From positions 1-29,080 of the forward strand of contig CAYNEX010000020.1 of NCBI GenBank assembly GCA_964396335.1: a DNA stretch of 29,080 bases, written 5' to 3'. The position numbers and the translations under genes are program-made. Source of the DNA: ZC4RG30 sp964396335 (GTDB lineage Bacteria; Pseudomonadota; Gammaproteobacteria; Steroidobacterales; Steroidobacteraceae). Below are positions 8,700 through 15,951 of this stretch, piece after piece. Numbering within the stretch: the first letter of the stretch is position 1; every line of letters begins with the position of its first letter. The notes below the pieces were generated by a model. The model had not been told where the DNA came from, made no database searches, and worked only from the letters and a program-made list of their open reading frames with translations.

Positions 8700-8767
8700 C
8701 GGGCCGGAGTTTAGATGCTATCCTCCGGGGCCTTCCAGCCATCACAAAACTCAATGGAAGGGGCGTC
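8700..8767. promoter_or_regulatory. divergent promoter region between LpxL-like and aldehyde dehydrogenase genes
   Basis: On the minus strand TAAACT (8713-8708) ends 8 bases before the LpxL-like ATG, a spacing that fits a leaderless start. On the plus strand TATCCT is a weak -10 candidate for the dehydrogenase, whose ribosome site AAGGGG lies at 8758-8763. The arms CCGGAG (8704-8709) and CTCCGG (8723-8728) form an inverted repeat covering both elements and may be an operator. Confidence 0.35.
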
Positions 8768-10222
8768 ATGAACGAAGTGCGACTGTCGATCGGTGGCCGG
8801 GACGTGGCCGCCACGGGTGGGAATACCTTCGAGCGCAGGAATCCGGCCACCGGCCAGGTGGTGACGCGCGCTGCCGCGGCCACTGCCGCCGATGCACGCG
8901 CCGCCTGCGATGCCGCGGCTGCCGCCTTCCCCGCCTGGTCCGCGCAGGGACCCAATGCCCGCCGCAAGGTATTGATGGCCGCCGCGCAGAACCTGCGCAA
9001 CCGCAGCGCCGAGTTCGCGCGCCTGTGCACCGAGGAAACCGGTGCCATCGGCGGCTGGGGTCATTTCAACACCGGCTTCGCGGCCACCCTGCTTGAGGAA
9101 GCCGCCGCGATGACCACGCAGATCACCGGCGAAACCGTGCCTTCCGATCATCCCGGCACCATCTCGCTGGCGCTGCGCCAGCCCGTCGGCGTGTGCGTGG
9201 GCATGGCGCCGTGGAACGCGCCGGTGATCCTCGGCGTGCGCGCGATCGCGATGCCGCTGGCCTGCGGCAACACCGTGGTGCTGAAGGCATCGGAACTCAG
9301 CCCCACCGTGCATCGCCTGATCGTCGATGCCTTCCTCGAGGCCGGCCTGCCGGAAGGGGCCGTCAATTTCATCTCCCACTCGGCCAGCGATGCTCCGGCC
9401 GTGGTCGAGGCGCTGATCGCCCACCCCGCCGTGCGCCGCGTGAATTTCACCGGCTCCAGCCGCGTCGGCCGCATCATCGGTGAGCTGTCCGGCAAACACC
9501 TGAAGCCCTGCCTGCTCGAACTGGGCGGCAAGGCACCGCTGGTGATCCTCGAAGACGCGGACCTGGACGAGGCCGTGGCGGCCGCCGCCTTCGGCGCCTT
9601 CATGCACCAGGGCCAGATCTGCATGTCCACCGAACGCATCATCGTGGTCGACAGGATCGCCGATGAATTCACGCGCCGTTTCGTCGAGAAGGCGAAGAGC
9701 CTGAAGGTCGGCGATCCGGCCAGCGGCAGCTTCCCGATCGGCGCCTGCGTCGACACGGCCACCGTCGACCATGTGAAGGCGCTGATGGCCGATGCCACCG
9801 CCAAAGGCGCGCGCATCATCGCCGGCGGCCAGGGCAGCGGCGGTGCCTTCTTCGAACCCACCGTGGTCGATGGCGTGCAGAAGGGCATGCGCATCTACGG
9901 CGAGGAATCCTTCGGCCCCATCGTCGGCGTCCTGCGCGCGCGCGATGTCGACCACGCGGTGGAACTGGCCAATGACTGCGAATACGGCCTGTCGGCAGCC
10001 GTCTTCAGCCGCGACATCAATACCGCCCTGTCGGTGGCGCAGCGCATCGATTCGGGCATCTGCCACATCAACAGCCCCACCGTGCAGGACGAGGCGCAGA
10101 TGCCCTTCGGCGGCACCAAGGCCTCGGGCCTGGGCCGTTTCGGCGGCAAGGCGGGCATCGCCGAGTTCACCGAGCTGCGCTGGATCAGCATCTCCACCCA
10201 GCCCCGCCATTACCCCATTTAA
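8768..10222 (+). CDS. NAD(P)-dependent aldehyde dehydrogenase, vanillin/salicylaldehyde dehydrogenase-like
   Basis: The protein has 484 residues from the ATG at 8768, which has a good ribosome site (AAGGGG) close upstream; an in-frame extension to 8684 lacks one. It shows the ALDH signatures: the cofactor-binding FTGSSRVGRI, the general base E251 in LELGGKAP, the catalytic thiol C285 in GQICMS, and the C-terminal QMPFGGTKASGLGRFGG, which resembles the vanillin, benzaldehyde and salicylaldehyde dehydrogenase branch. It oxidises an aldehyde to the acid in the cytoplasm; the natural substrate is not readable. Its place next to the P450 and fatty acyl ligase genes allows an oxidised fatty aldehyde as substrate, but it has its own promoter gap and need not belong to that pathway. 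A strong hairpin follows. Confidence 0.92.
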   Translation: MNEVRLSIGGRDVAATGGNTFERRNPATGQVVTRAAAATAADARAACDAAAAAFPAWSAQGPNARRKVLMAAAQNLRNRSAEFARLCTEETGAIGGWGHFNTGFAATLLEEAAAMTTQITGETVPSDHPGTISLALRQPVGVCVGMAPWNAPVILGVRAIAMPLACGNTVVLKASELSPTVHRLIVDAFLEAGLPEGAVNFISHSASDAPAVVEALIAHPAVRRVNFTGSSRVGRIIGELSGKHLKPCLLELGGKAPLVILEDADLDEAVAAAAFGAFMHQGQICMSTERIIVVDRIADEFTRRFVEKAKSLKVGDPASGSFPIGACVDTATVDHVKALMADATAKGARIIAGGQGSGGAFFEPTVVDGVQKGMRIYGEESFGPIVGVLRARDVDHAVELANDCEYGLSAAVFSRDINTALSVAQRIDSGICHINSPTVQDEAQMPFGGTKASGLGRFGGKAGIAEFTELRWISISTQPRHYPI

Positions 10223-10268
10223 GGGCCCCGCTTAAGGGGTCCACGAGGGGTCGCAAGCCGAAATCCGC

Positions 10269-10298
10269 CCCCGCCTGAAACCAGTTCTTCAGGCGGGG
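10269..10298 (+). terminator. strong hairpin after the aldehyde dehydrogenase
   Basis: A perfect 11-base stem CCCCGCCTGAA/TTCAGGCGGGG with an 8-base loop begins 46 bases after the stop codon. Only TT follows directly, then a pyrimidine-rich stretch, so termination may be partial. Its end lies 17 bases before the -10 element of the cytochrome gene. Confidence 0.65.
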
Positions 10299-10315
10299 TT
10301 CAGGGCCTCCTTTGG

Positions 10316-10321
10316 TAGAAT
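10316..10321 (+). promoter_or_regulatory. TAGAAT -10 element of the cytochrome c gene
   Basis: TAGAAT lies 51 bases before the cytochrome ATG, giving a leader of roughly 45 bases. No clear -35 match is present; the expected position falls in the right arm of the upstream hairpin. Confidence 0.5.
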
Positions 10322-10372
10322 CACGGCCAGTGAAAAACCGGCCGTTGCGGCCCTGAGCCCTGGAGTACGTTG

Positions 10373-10759
10373 ATGTCCGTGACCCGTTCCGTCGGCCTGC
10401 TGGCCGTCACCGCCCTGCTGGCTGCCCCTGGCGCATTCGCCGCTGATGCCGCTGCCGGCAAGGCCGTATTCGAGAAGTACGCCTGCGGCACCTGTCACTC
10501 CACCACCACCGAGCCGGGCGGCCCGGTGACCGGCCCGACGCTGGCCGGCGTGGTCGGCCGCAAGGCCGCCACCGTGAAGGAATTCCCGATGTACACCGAG
10601 GCGCTGAAGAAGCACGGCGTGACCTGGGATGCCAAGAACCTGGATGAATTCCTGGCCAACCCGATGGCCAAGGTGCCGGGCACCATGATGGTGATGCCGG
10701 TGCCGGATGCCACCGAGCGCGCCAATGTCATCGCGTACCTCGAGACGCTGAAGAAGTAA
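10373..10759 (+). CDS. periplasmic class I cytochrome c
   Basis: The protein has 128 residues. A signal peptide (residues 1-23, likely cleaved at AFA-AD) exports it to the periplasm. It has a single heme site CGTCH (C38, C41, H42) and a distal axial methionine in the TMMVMPVPD region. The size and layout match small soluble class I cytochromes (cytochrome c2/c550 type) that carry electrons between respiratory complexes. The final helix DATERANVIAYLETLKK is typical of the family. I chose the ATG at 10373 over the adjacent TTG because GGAG lies 8 bases upstream. It is transcribed alone: a promoter lies upstream and an intrinsic terminator follows. Confidence 0.93.
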   Translation: MSVTRSVGLLAVTALLAAPGAFAADAAAGKAVFEKYACGTCHSTTTEPGGPVTGPTLAGVVGRKAATVKEFPMYTEALKKHGVTWDAKNLDEFLANPMAKVPGTMMVMPVPDATERANVIAYLETLKK

Positions 10760-10782
10760 CAAGGCTTCCTCGAAGAGGACGA

Positions 10783-10814
10783 AGGCCCGGCCGCGCAAGC
10801 TGCCGGGCCTTTTT
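10783..10814 (+). terminator. intrinsic terminator of the cytochrome c gene
   Basis: A perfect 9-base stem AGGCCCGGC/GCCGGGCCT with a 10-base loop runs into TTTTT. This is a textbook rho-independent terminator 23 bases after the stop codon. The minus strand lacks a T-run here, so it probably does not stop the convergent receptor gene. Confidence 0.93.
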
Positions 10815-10830
10815 GTTGCTCCGCGGACGG

Positions 10831-13800
10831 CTAGAACCGCAGGTTGATGCCCGCCACGTAGCGCCGGCCCACCACGTCGTAGGTGCCGCCGGTCTGCCCG
10901 ACCCCGACCAGCGTGCTGATCCACGGCGGATCGCGGTCGAACAGGTTCTGGATGTTGCCGAACAACTCCGTCTCGACGCCGTTCATGTCGAAACGCCAGG
11001 AAAGGCGCGTATCCCAGTAGACCGATGAACCGGTGGTGTTGTCGGCCACGTTCCAGGTGGTCACCACTCCGTTGGCATCCCTCGCGTTGTTGATGATGCT
11101 GTTGATGCCACCGTTGTCATAGCGGCCGTTCAGGTTCCAGCCGAAGCCACCGCGCTGGTAACCCAGGCTCAGGTTGACCCGCTTCTTGAAGTTCTGGCTC
11201 GTCACAAGGCCCGTGCTGTCGGTCTTCACGCCGGCAAAGTTGGTGGTCGAGGCTTCAAGCAGGTAGGTCCCGAACAGGCGCGCGCTCAACCGCTCGTTGC
11301 CACCGAGCAGGCTGATCCCCTTCGACCATGCGAACTCGAAATCGACGCCTTCGTAGTTGGCCCTGCCGAGGTTCTGGCGCTGCTGGTTGATGAAGATGAT
11401 CCGGTCCTCACCGGACACCGGATCGATGGCACGCGTGATGCGCGAGCACTGGTCCTGATCCCCCTGCACGTAACACTGGTCGATGATCTGCTGGGTGGTC
11501 AGCGTCTCGATGGCGTTCTCCAGCTTCACGCGCAACCAGTCCACCGACATGCTGAAGTTCGGCAGCCAGCCGGGCCGGTACACCAGGCCGGCGGTGAAGG
11601 TATCGCCCTTCTCCGGCTTGATGTTGGGATTGCCGCCGCTGACGATGGTGAAGGCGTAGTTCACCCCGGTGGGCACCGGCGGATCGCCGGGCGCGGCTTC
11701 CTTGCGATCCACGGCCGCACTGGCTCCGCCGGTGCGGTCAAAACGCTCGGCCATGTTGCCGGCGCGGGTGTCCCGCGAATAGGTGCCACGCAGGCGCAGT
11801 TCGCTGGTCAGCTGCGCATCGAGGCCGCCCTTCCACGACCAGATCTCGCCGGAACCTTCATAGTCCGCCCAGCGCAACGCGCCCTGGAAGGTCAGCGACT
11901 GCATCATCGGCGCACCGCTGATGAGCGGCACCACCGTTTCGGTGAACAGCTCCTTCACATCGTATTCACCGCGGATGAAGGGCACGTTCGAGAACTGCGT
12001 TTCCACCAGGTTGTTGCCCACGCCGGCCGGCACGCCGCGCACGCCGATGACACCCGGGGGGCGGTATCCGGAATCCACCTGCACGGAAAGTGCGTTGGCG
12101 GGGCACTGCGGACCGAAACCCGGGTCATTGCAGAACACCGGGAACCAGTTCGGGTTGGCGGCGGGATTGCCCTGCGAGGCCCGCACACGCTGGTCGAGCT
12201 TCTCCTTGCGATAGTTGACGCCCACCGCGGCGGCGATCGGCCCGGCCCAGCCTTCGAACAGCTGGCCACTGGCGGTCAGCTCCGCGACCGTCTGGCGCAG
12301 CGTGACCAGCCTGTGCTTGGCCTCATCGCCCACGTACGAGTAGGTCCAGTCCGCGACGGCCTGGTCGCTGGCGATGAAGGGATTCACGTTCACCGCCACG
12401 CCCGGGTCGAAGCCTGTCACCCAGTCGATGGCCGCCGCCGTGGCATTGCCGCGCCCGAAGAGATTCAGCGGCTGGCAGCCCTGCACCAGCCCCGGGCTCA
12501 CCACATCGATGCGGCAGCGGATCGTGCCGTTGGCATCACGCACGGCATCGACGGCGAGGAAGATCCGGTCCTGGCGCGAGCCGCCGGCCTGCTCGGCATC
12601 CAGCACGGTCCTGCCGGACTGGACGTAGCCGTCGAGGTTCCATCCGCCTCCCAGCGTGCTGTTGAAGCCCAGCGTGCCGGCCTGCATCTTCGAGTGATTG
12701 CTGAAGGTGCCCACCGCGCCGTCGTACTCACTCAGGATGCGGCCGAACTGCAATGACCCGATGGCATTGTCGGCCATGTACTGGCTGATGGAATCGGGCA
12801 GGAAGGCGTTGTCCGCGTAGATCGTGAAAGGATGCATCGGCAGCGGCGGCCCGCCATGGTTGCCGACCAGTCCCCTGCGCGACAGCGTCTGGCGGCTGTA
12901 CATGCCCTGCGCAAACACCGTCAGGCCGTCGGAGATGTCATAGTCCAGGTAGGCGAAGGCGTTCTTGCGGCTCTGTCCCGGCAGCAGCACGTTCAGCACG
13001 TCGGCGAGATCCTCGCCACTGCCGCCCGACTGCAGGGTCCCCCCGTTCAGGCTGCCTGGAAGGAATGGCACTGGATTGCCGACACCATCGAAGGTGATCC
13101 GCCCGAGTTCCGCCACCGCATTGTTGGCGTTCAGCACGCCATCCACCGAGGCGCGGTTGTCGCGCAGGTTGCAGGCCGCCAGCAGCGCCGGGTTGTCCCG
13201 TGAGCTGCCCGCTCCCGCGGCCGTGTTGTTGATCAGGCCGCAACTCTGGTACCAGTCGCGGTCGCCGGTCTGGTTGATGGCGTCCTGCTTCATGTAGCCG
13301 GCCGAGAGCAGCAGGTGCGCGCGTTCACCCAGCGCGTGCCCGAGCGACAGGGAATAGCGCTGGTTGGCCCCGTCACCCCGGTCGCTGCGGCCGAACTGCG
13401 CGCTGGCCCGCGCGCCCTGGAAATCCGTATCGAGGATGTAGTTCACCACGCCGGATACGGCATCGGTTCCATACGCCGCGCTCGCTCCGCCGGTGACGGT
13501 CTCGATCCGCCGCAGCAGCTGGTCGGGAAAGGTATTGATGTCCGGACCGCCGAAGATCGAGGCAGGCGGCATGCGGCGCCCGTCCAGCAGGGTCAGCGTG
13601 CGGTTGCTGCCGACGCCGCGCAGGTTGAGGCTGCCGCCGCCGGGCGAGGAGAAGAAATTGTTCGTGGGGCTGCCGAAATTCTCCGCCGTGGCGCTGCCTG
13701 CGAACTGCGGCAGCTGCACCAGCGCATCGGTCACCGACACCGGTGACATCGACAGGATCTCGTCCACGGCCAGCGCGGTCACCGGCGTCGGTGTGTCCAT

Positions 13801-14004
13801 GCCGCTGACATTGCGGATGCGGGAACCGGTGACGGTGACCTCATCCAGCTCGGTCACGCCTTCGGCGCCACTGCTGGTCGCTTCGCCAGCCAGGGCCGGC
13901 ACCGTGGTGCAGACCGCAAGGCCGATGGCCACTGCAACGGGCGTGCGGCGAAAGCAACGGGAACGAGGCAGGCGCGGCGCGCCCTCCAGCGGCAAGGTCT
14001 TCAT
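10831..14004 (-). CDS. TonB-dependent outer membrane receptor
   Basis: The protein has 1057 residues. A signal peptide (about residues 1-40, ending TVPALA-G) is followed by a short TonB-box-like stretch ELDEVTVTGSRIR. The plug domain comes next, with LNLRGVGSNRTLTLLDGRRM, INTFPDQLLRRIETVTGGASAAYGT and AVSGVVNYILDT. A long beta-barrel follows and ends in GRRYVAGINLRF, with the C-terminal phenylalanine needed for outer membrane insertion. It should take up a large or scarce substrate using TonB energy. The substrate is unknown: no siderophore, sugar or vitamin gene is adjacent. The start at 14004 has a strong ribosome site (GAGGGGGA), and the longer frame to 14112 is less likely. The DUF411 gene lies 137 bases upstream on the same strand and may be cotranscribed. 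This large GSRI-type receptor class is abundant in Xanthomonadales. Confidence 0.93.
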   Translation of the reverse strand: MKTLPLEGAPRLPRSRCFRRTPVAVAIGLAVCTTVPALAGEATSSGAEGVTELDEVTVTGSRIRNVSGMDTPTPVTALAVDEILSMSPVSVTDALVQLPQFAGSATAENFGSPTNNFFSSPGGGSLNLRGVGSNRTLTLLDGRRMPPASIFGGPDINTFPDQLLRRIETVTGGASAAYGTDAVSGVVNYILDTDFQGARASAQFGRSDRGDGANQRYSLSLGHALGERAHLLLSAGYMKQDAINQTGDRDWYQSCGLINNTAAGAGSSRDNPALLAACNLRDNRASVDGVLNANNAVAELGRITFDGVGNPVPFLPGSLNGGTLQSGGSGEDLADVLNVLLPGQSRKNAFAYLDYDISDGLTVFAQGMYSRQTLSRRGLVGNHGGPPLPMHPFTIYADNAFLPDSISQYMADNAIGSLQFGRILSEYDGAVGTFSNHSKMQAGTLGFNSTLGGGWNLDGYVQSGRTVLDAEQAGGSRQDRIFLAVDAVRDANGTIRCRIDVVSPGLVQGCQPLNLFGRGNATAAAIDWVTGFDPGVAVNVNPFIASDQAVADWTYSYVGDEAKHRLVTLRQTVAELTASGQLFEGWAGPIAAAVGVNYRKEKLDQRVRASQGNPAANPNWFPVFCNDPGFGPQCPANALSVQVDSGYRPPGVIGVRGVPAGVGNNLVETQFSNVPFIRGEYDVKELFTETVVPLISGAPMMQSLTFQGALRWADYEGSGEIWSWKGGLDAQLTSELRLRGTYSRDTRAGNMAERFDRTGGASAAVDRKEAAPGDPPVPTGVNYAFTIVSGGNPNIKPEKGDTFTAGLVYRPGWLPNFSMSVDWLRVKLENAIETLTTQQIIDQCYVQGDQDQCSRITRAIDPVSGEDRIIFINQQRQNLGRANYEGVDFEFAWSKGISLLGGNERLSARLFGTYLLEASTTNFAGVKTDSTGLVTSQNFKKRVNLSLGYQRGGFGWNLNGRYDNGGINSIINNARDANGVVTTWNVADNTTGSSVYWDTRLSWRFDMNGVETELFGNIQNLFDRDPPWISTLVGVGQTGGTYDVVGRRYVAGINLRF

Positions 14005-14094
14005 CGATGGTCCCCCTCGGACATGGTTTGCGGAACCCGAAGTTCCGATGGGGGCGGACCGTAACAACCGCCTCGGGCACGAGGCACTACCGCT

Positions 14095-14112
14095 ATGGGC
14101 TATTACGCCCAT
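14095..14112. promoter_or_regulatory. ATGGGC-N6-GCCCAT inverted repeat upstream of the receptor gene
   Basis: A perfect 6-base inverted repeat with a TATTAC core lies about 90 bases before the receptor start. On the minus strand the core reads TAATA, which could be part of a -10 element, so a bound repressor would block the promoter. Further CCCAT and ATGGG copies (14108-14112 and 14125-14129) sit alongside. It does not resemble a Fur box. Confidence 0.3.
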
Positions 14113-14141
14113 CCATGATTGGTTATGGGATCAAGGTACAG

Positions 14142-14672
14142 CTAGTCGCCGTGGTGCACAAACACCGAGGTGGAGCCGTCCCGCGCCACCAGGTGCACGT
14201 CATAGGGCTGCACTTCCCCGGACGCCACTTCCATGCCCGGGGAGCCCAGCGGCATGCCGGGTACGGTCAGGCCTTTCGCATCCGGCTGCTCCTCGAGCAG
14301 CCGCGCCACATCGGCCGCCGGCACATGCCCTTCGATGAAATAACCGCCGACGCGCGCGGTGTGGCAGGAGCCCATGCCATAGGGCACCCCGACGCGCTCC
14401 TTGATGGGGCCCATGTCGACCACGTCGCGCACGGTCACCTGGAAACCGGCGTCGCGCATGTGCTGGACCCACAGGTGGCAGCAGCCGCAGGTCTCGGTCT
14501 TGTGGACCACGACCAGGCGAGGGTCGGCCTGCATCGCGGCCAGGTCCTCGGCCTCATGGGCATCGACGCCGCGCGCGGCGGTGGCTGTCGAACCGGAGGT
14601 CGCCGGATCCGCCTGCGAACAGGCGGCCAGCAGCCCGGCCAGGACGCATGTCAGGACTGCGGTGGATTTCAT
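14142..14672 (-). CDS. DUF411 family lipoprotein, probable metal (copper)-binding
   Basis: The protein has 176 residues. The N-terminus is a lipoprotein signal with lipobox LAAC (C18 is the lipidation site), so the mature protein is anchored to a membrane facing the periplasm. The DUF411 domain contains ETCGCCHLWVQHM (C62, C64, C65), then PYGMGSCHTA and YFIEGHVPAADVARLL. This domain is often found beside copper-resistance genes and is thought to bind metal through its cysteines; no copper gene is adjacent here. The start at 14672 follows GAGGAG, and a longer frame running through the tRNA is an artefact. The TonB-dependent receptor gene lies downstream on the same strand, so the pair might act on the same metal or complex, but that is inference. 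Confidence 0.88.
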   Translation of the reverse strand: MKSTAVLTCVLAGLLAACSQADPATSGSTATAARGVDAHEAEDLAAMQADPRLVVVHKTETCGCCHLWVQHMRDAGFQVTVRDVVDMGPIKERVGVPYGMGSCHTARVGGYFIEGHVPAADVARLLEEQPDAKGLTVPGMPLGSPGMEVASGEVQPYDVHLVARDGSTSVFVHHGD

Positions 14673-14675
14673 GCG

Positions 14676-14686
14676 GAGGACTCCTC
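14676..14686 (-). promoter_or_regulatory. ribosome binding site inside a small palindrome (DUF411 gene)
   Basis: GAGGAG (14686-14681) is the Shine-Dalgarno sequence, 8 bases before the ATG. It overlaps its own complement as GAGGAGTCCTC. The palindrome is too tight to fold on itself but could dimerise or pair with another RNA. Confidence 0.35.
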
Positions 14687-14740
14687 GGTCGCGGGTCGTT
14701 GCCGGCCATTTTCCACCAGGCCGCGCCTGCATGGTCCACA

Positions 14741-14773
14741 AAGCAAAGAGGCCGTCCCGGGGGGGACGGCCTC
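14741..14773 (-). terminator. intrinsic terminator of tRNA-Thr
   Basis: An 11-base perfect stem GAGGCCGTCCC/GGGACGGCCTC with a four-base loop begins 12 bases after the tRNA 3' end and is followed by TTTGCTTTG on the minus strand. It should end tRNA transcription before the DUF411 gene. Confidence 0.88.
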
Positions 14774-14785
14774 GATGCGAAAAGT

Positions 14786-14861
14786 TGGTGCCGGAAATAG
14801 GATTCGAACCTACGACCCATCGCTTACGAAGCGATTGCTCTACCAGCTGAGCTATTCCGGC
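14786..14861 (-). tRNA. tRNA-Thr, anticodon CGT
   Basis: This 76-base gene on the minus strand starts GCCGGAATAGCTCAGCTGG and ends with an encoded CCA. The D arm, the anticodon stem ATCGC/GCGAT with loop TTCGTAA (anticodon CGT, reading ACG), and the T arm with GGTTCGAATCC are all present. The acceptor stem GCCGGAA/TTCCGGC pairs fully. A -10 element lies upstream and an intrinsic terminator downstream. Confidence 0.97.
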
Positions 14862-14875
14862 GCCGTGGGCCGCGC

Positions 14876-14881
14876 ATTCTA
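14876..14881 (-). promoter_or_regulatory. TAGAAT -10 element of tRNA-Thr
   Basis: On the minus strand TAGAAT ends 14 bases before the mature tRNA 5' end, leaving a short 5' leader for RNase P to remove. It is the same hexamer as before the P450 and cytochrome c genes. Confidence 0.55.
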
Positions 14882-15016
14882 GGGCAACGGTCCGGATCAG
14901 GCCAGCGTCAACCTGCTTGGGACGGGAACCGGCCGGAAATGGCCTCCGTCCGCGCCCTGCCCGGCCTGCAGGATGCGGGGCGCCGGGGATTTTCCCGCGA
15001 CGCCGATCGTCTAGAG

Positions 15017-15529
15017 ATGCCTGCCGAACGCACCCTGCCATCCAGCCGAGCCCGCGGATTCACCCTCCCCGAGCTGCTGGTGACCATCGCGATCAGCGCC
15101 CTGCTGATGGCCCTGGCCACCCCCTCCTTCCAGCAGCAGCGCCGCGAGGCGGCCCTGCGGACGGCCGCGGCGCAGACCCTGGCCGCCCTGCACCTGGCCC
15201 GGCGGCTGGCGCTGGCTCGCGGGCAGAGCGTCACCGTCTGCCCGACGACAGATGGCCTGCGCTGCACCTTCGGAGGCACCCGTTGGCTCATGTTCGCCAA
15301 TGCCCCGGGGGGATCGGATTCACGCCTGGAAACAGGTGACCAGCTGCTGCGCCAATGGCAGCTGCCGTCCGGGATCGAGGTGGGCGGAACGCGCGGTTAC
15401 GCCGCATTCCTGCCGCGGCCGGGTGCCGCGGTGACGGTGACATTCCAGTTCAGTTTCCGCGGCTCGCAAGGCGCGGGCCGCAGCATCGTGGTCAGCCAGA
15501 CCGGACGGCCGCGGCTGGTGACCAGCTGA
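15017..15529 (+). CDS. lone FimT/GspH-type minor pseudopilin
   Basis: The protein has 170 residues. A 14-residue leader ends at the prepilin peptidase site G-FTLPE, with the conserved glutamate at mature position 5, followed by the hydrophobic helix LLVTIAISALLMALATP. The segment HLARRLALARGQSVTVCPTTDG matches the FimT/FimU/GspH pattern. Such minor pilins sit near the tip of type IV pili and help prime assembly; FimT relatives can also bind DNA. It converges on pilE of the complete minus-strand operon, 11 bases away, and has no pilus gene on its own strand until 22234. It is therefore either an orphan or the detached first gene of the compact plus-strand set. I chose the ATG at 15017 because it gives a normal leader; one at 14939 would give a leader of 40 residues. 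A good ribosome site is lacking. Confidence 0.88.
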   Translation: MPAERTLPSSRARGFTLPELLVTIAISALLMALATPSFQQQRREAALRTAAAQTLAALHLARRLALARGQSVTVCPTTDGLRCTFGGTRWLMFANAPGGSDSRLETGDQLLRQWQLPSGIEVGGTRGYAAFLPRPGAAVTVTFQFSFRGSQGAGRSIVVSQTGRPRLVTS

Positions 15530-15540
15530 CCGGACCGGCC

Positions 15541-15924
15541 TTACCAGCAGCCGGACCCTGCACCCGTATGGTCGCGGCGGCCCTTGTCGTCGAGGCTCAG
15601 CGTGCCGCAGGCATCGCCTTCCTGGCTGGACTTCGGTTCGGCCGTGACCGTGAACGAGCGCGGCCCCGCGACATCCACCGTCACCGTATAGAACGGATCC
15701 AGTTCCTGCTGGCAGGGCTGTGCGACCGCGCCTTCATAGGTGAGTCGCGTCGTGTACCAGCGCTGCAGGTACTGCGCATTCTCCTGCAGGCAGGCCGCCG
15801 CCATGTTGCGGCGGGTCTTGCGCAGGTGGTTGACGTAGCTCGGATAGGCGATCGCGGCGAGGATGCCGACGATCGCCACCGCGATCATCAACTCGACCAG
15901 CGAAAATCCCCTGAACTTCTTCAT
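15541..15924 (-). CDS. pilE: PilE-type minor pilin (complete operon)
   Basis: The protein has 127 residues. The leader MKKFRG is cut before FSLVELMIAVAIVGILAAIAYPSY, with E5 present. The C-terminus holds the PilE pattern, a cysteine in CGTLSLDDKGRR and a final CW, which forms the disulfide-bonded D-region. PilE is one of the minor pilins that together with PilY1 form the priming complex at the pilus tip. It is the last gene of the fimT-pilV-pilW-pilX-pilY1-pilE operon, 27 bases after pilY1. I chose the ATG at 15924 because the leader is then six residues; a longer start adds seven residues with no better ribosome site. Confidence 0.94.
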   Translation of the reverse strand: MKKFRGFSLVELMIAVAIVGILAAIAYPSYVNHLRKTRRNMAAACLQENAQYLQRWYTTRLTYEGAVAQPCQQELDPFYTVTVDVAGPRSFTVTAEPKSSQEGDACGTLSLDDKGRRDHTGAGSGCW

Positions 15925-15951
15925 GTCGTTTCCCGTTCGACGCACGCGTCG

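Noticed and set aside
8711..10210. 499-codon minus-strand frame opposite the aldehyde dehydrogenase
   Set aside because: No domain is recognisable, and the plus-strand frame carries every ALDH catalytic motif.
14673..15041. N-terminal extension of the DUF411 frame through the tRNA
   Set aside because: It would translate tRNA-Thr and its terminator; the lipoprotein signal and ribosome site fix the start at 14672.
14786..15529. tRNA-Thr as an integration site for a pilin island
   Set aside because: No integrase is present and I saw no repeat of the tRNA 3' end; moreover the 3' end faces the DUF411 gene, not the pilin genes.
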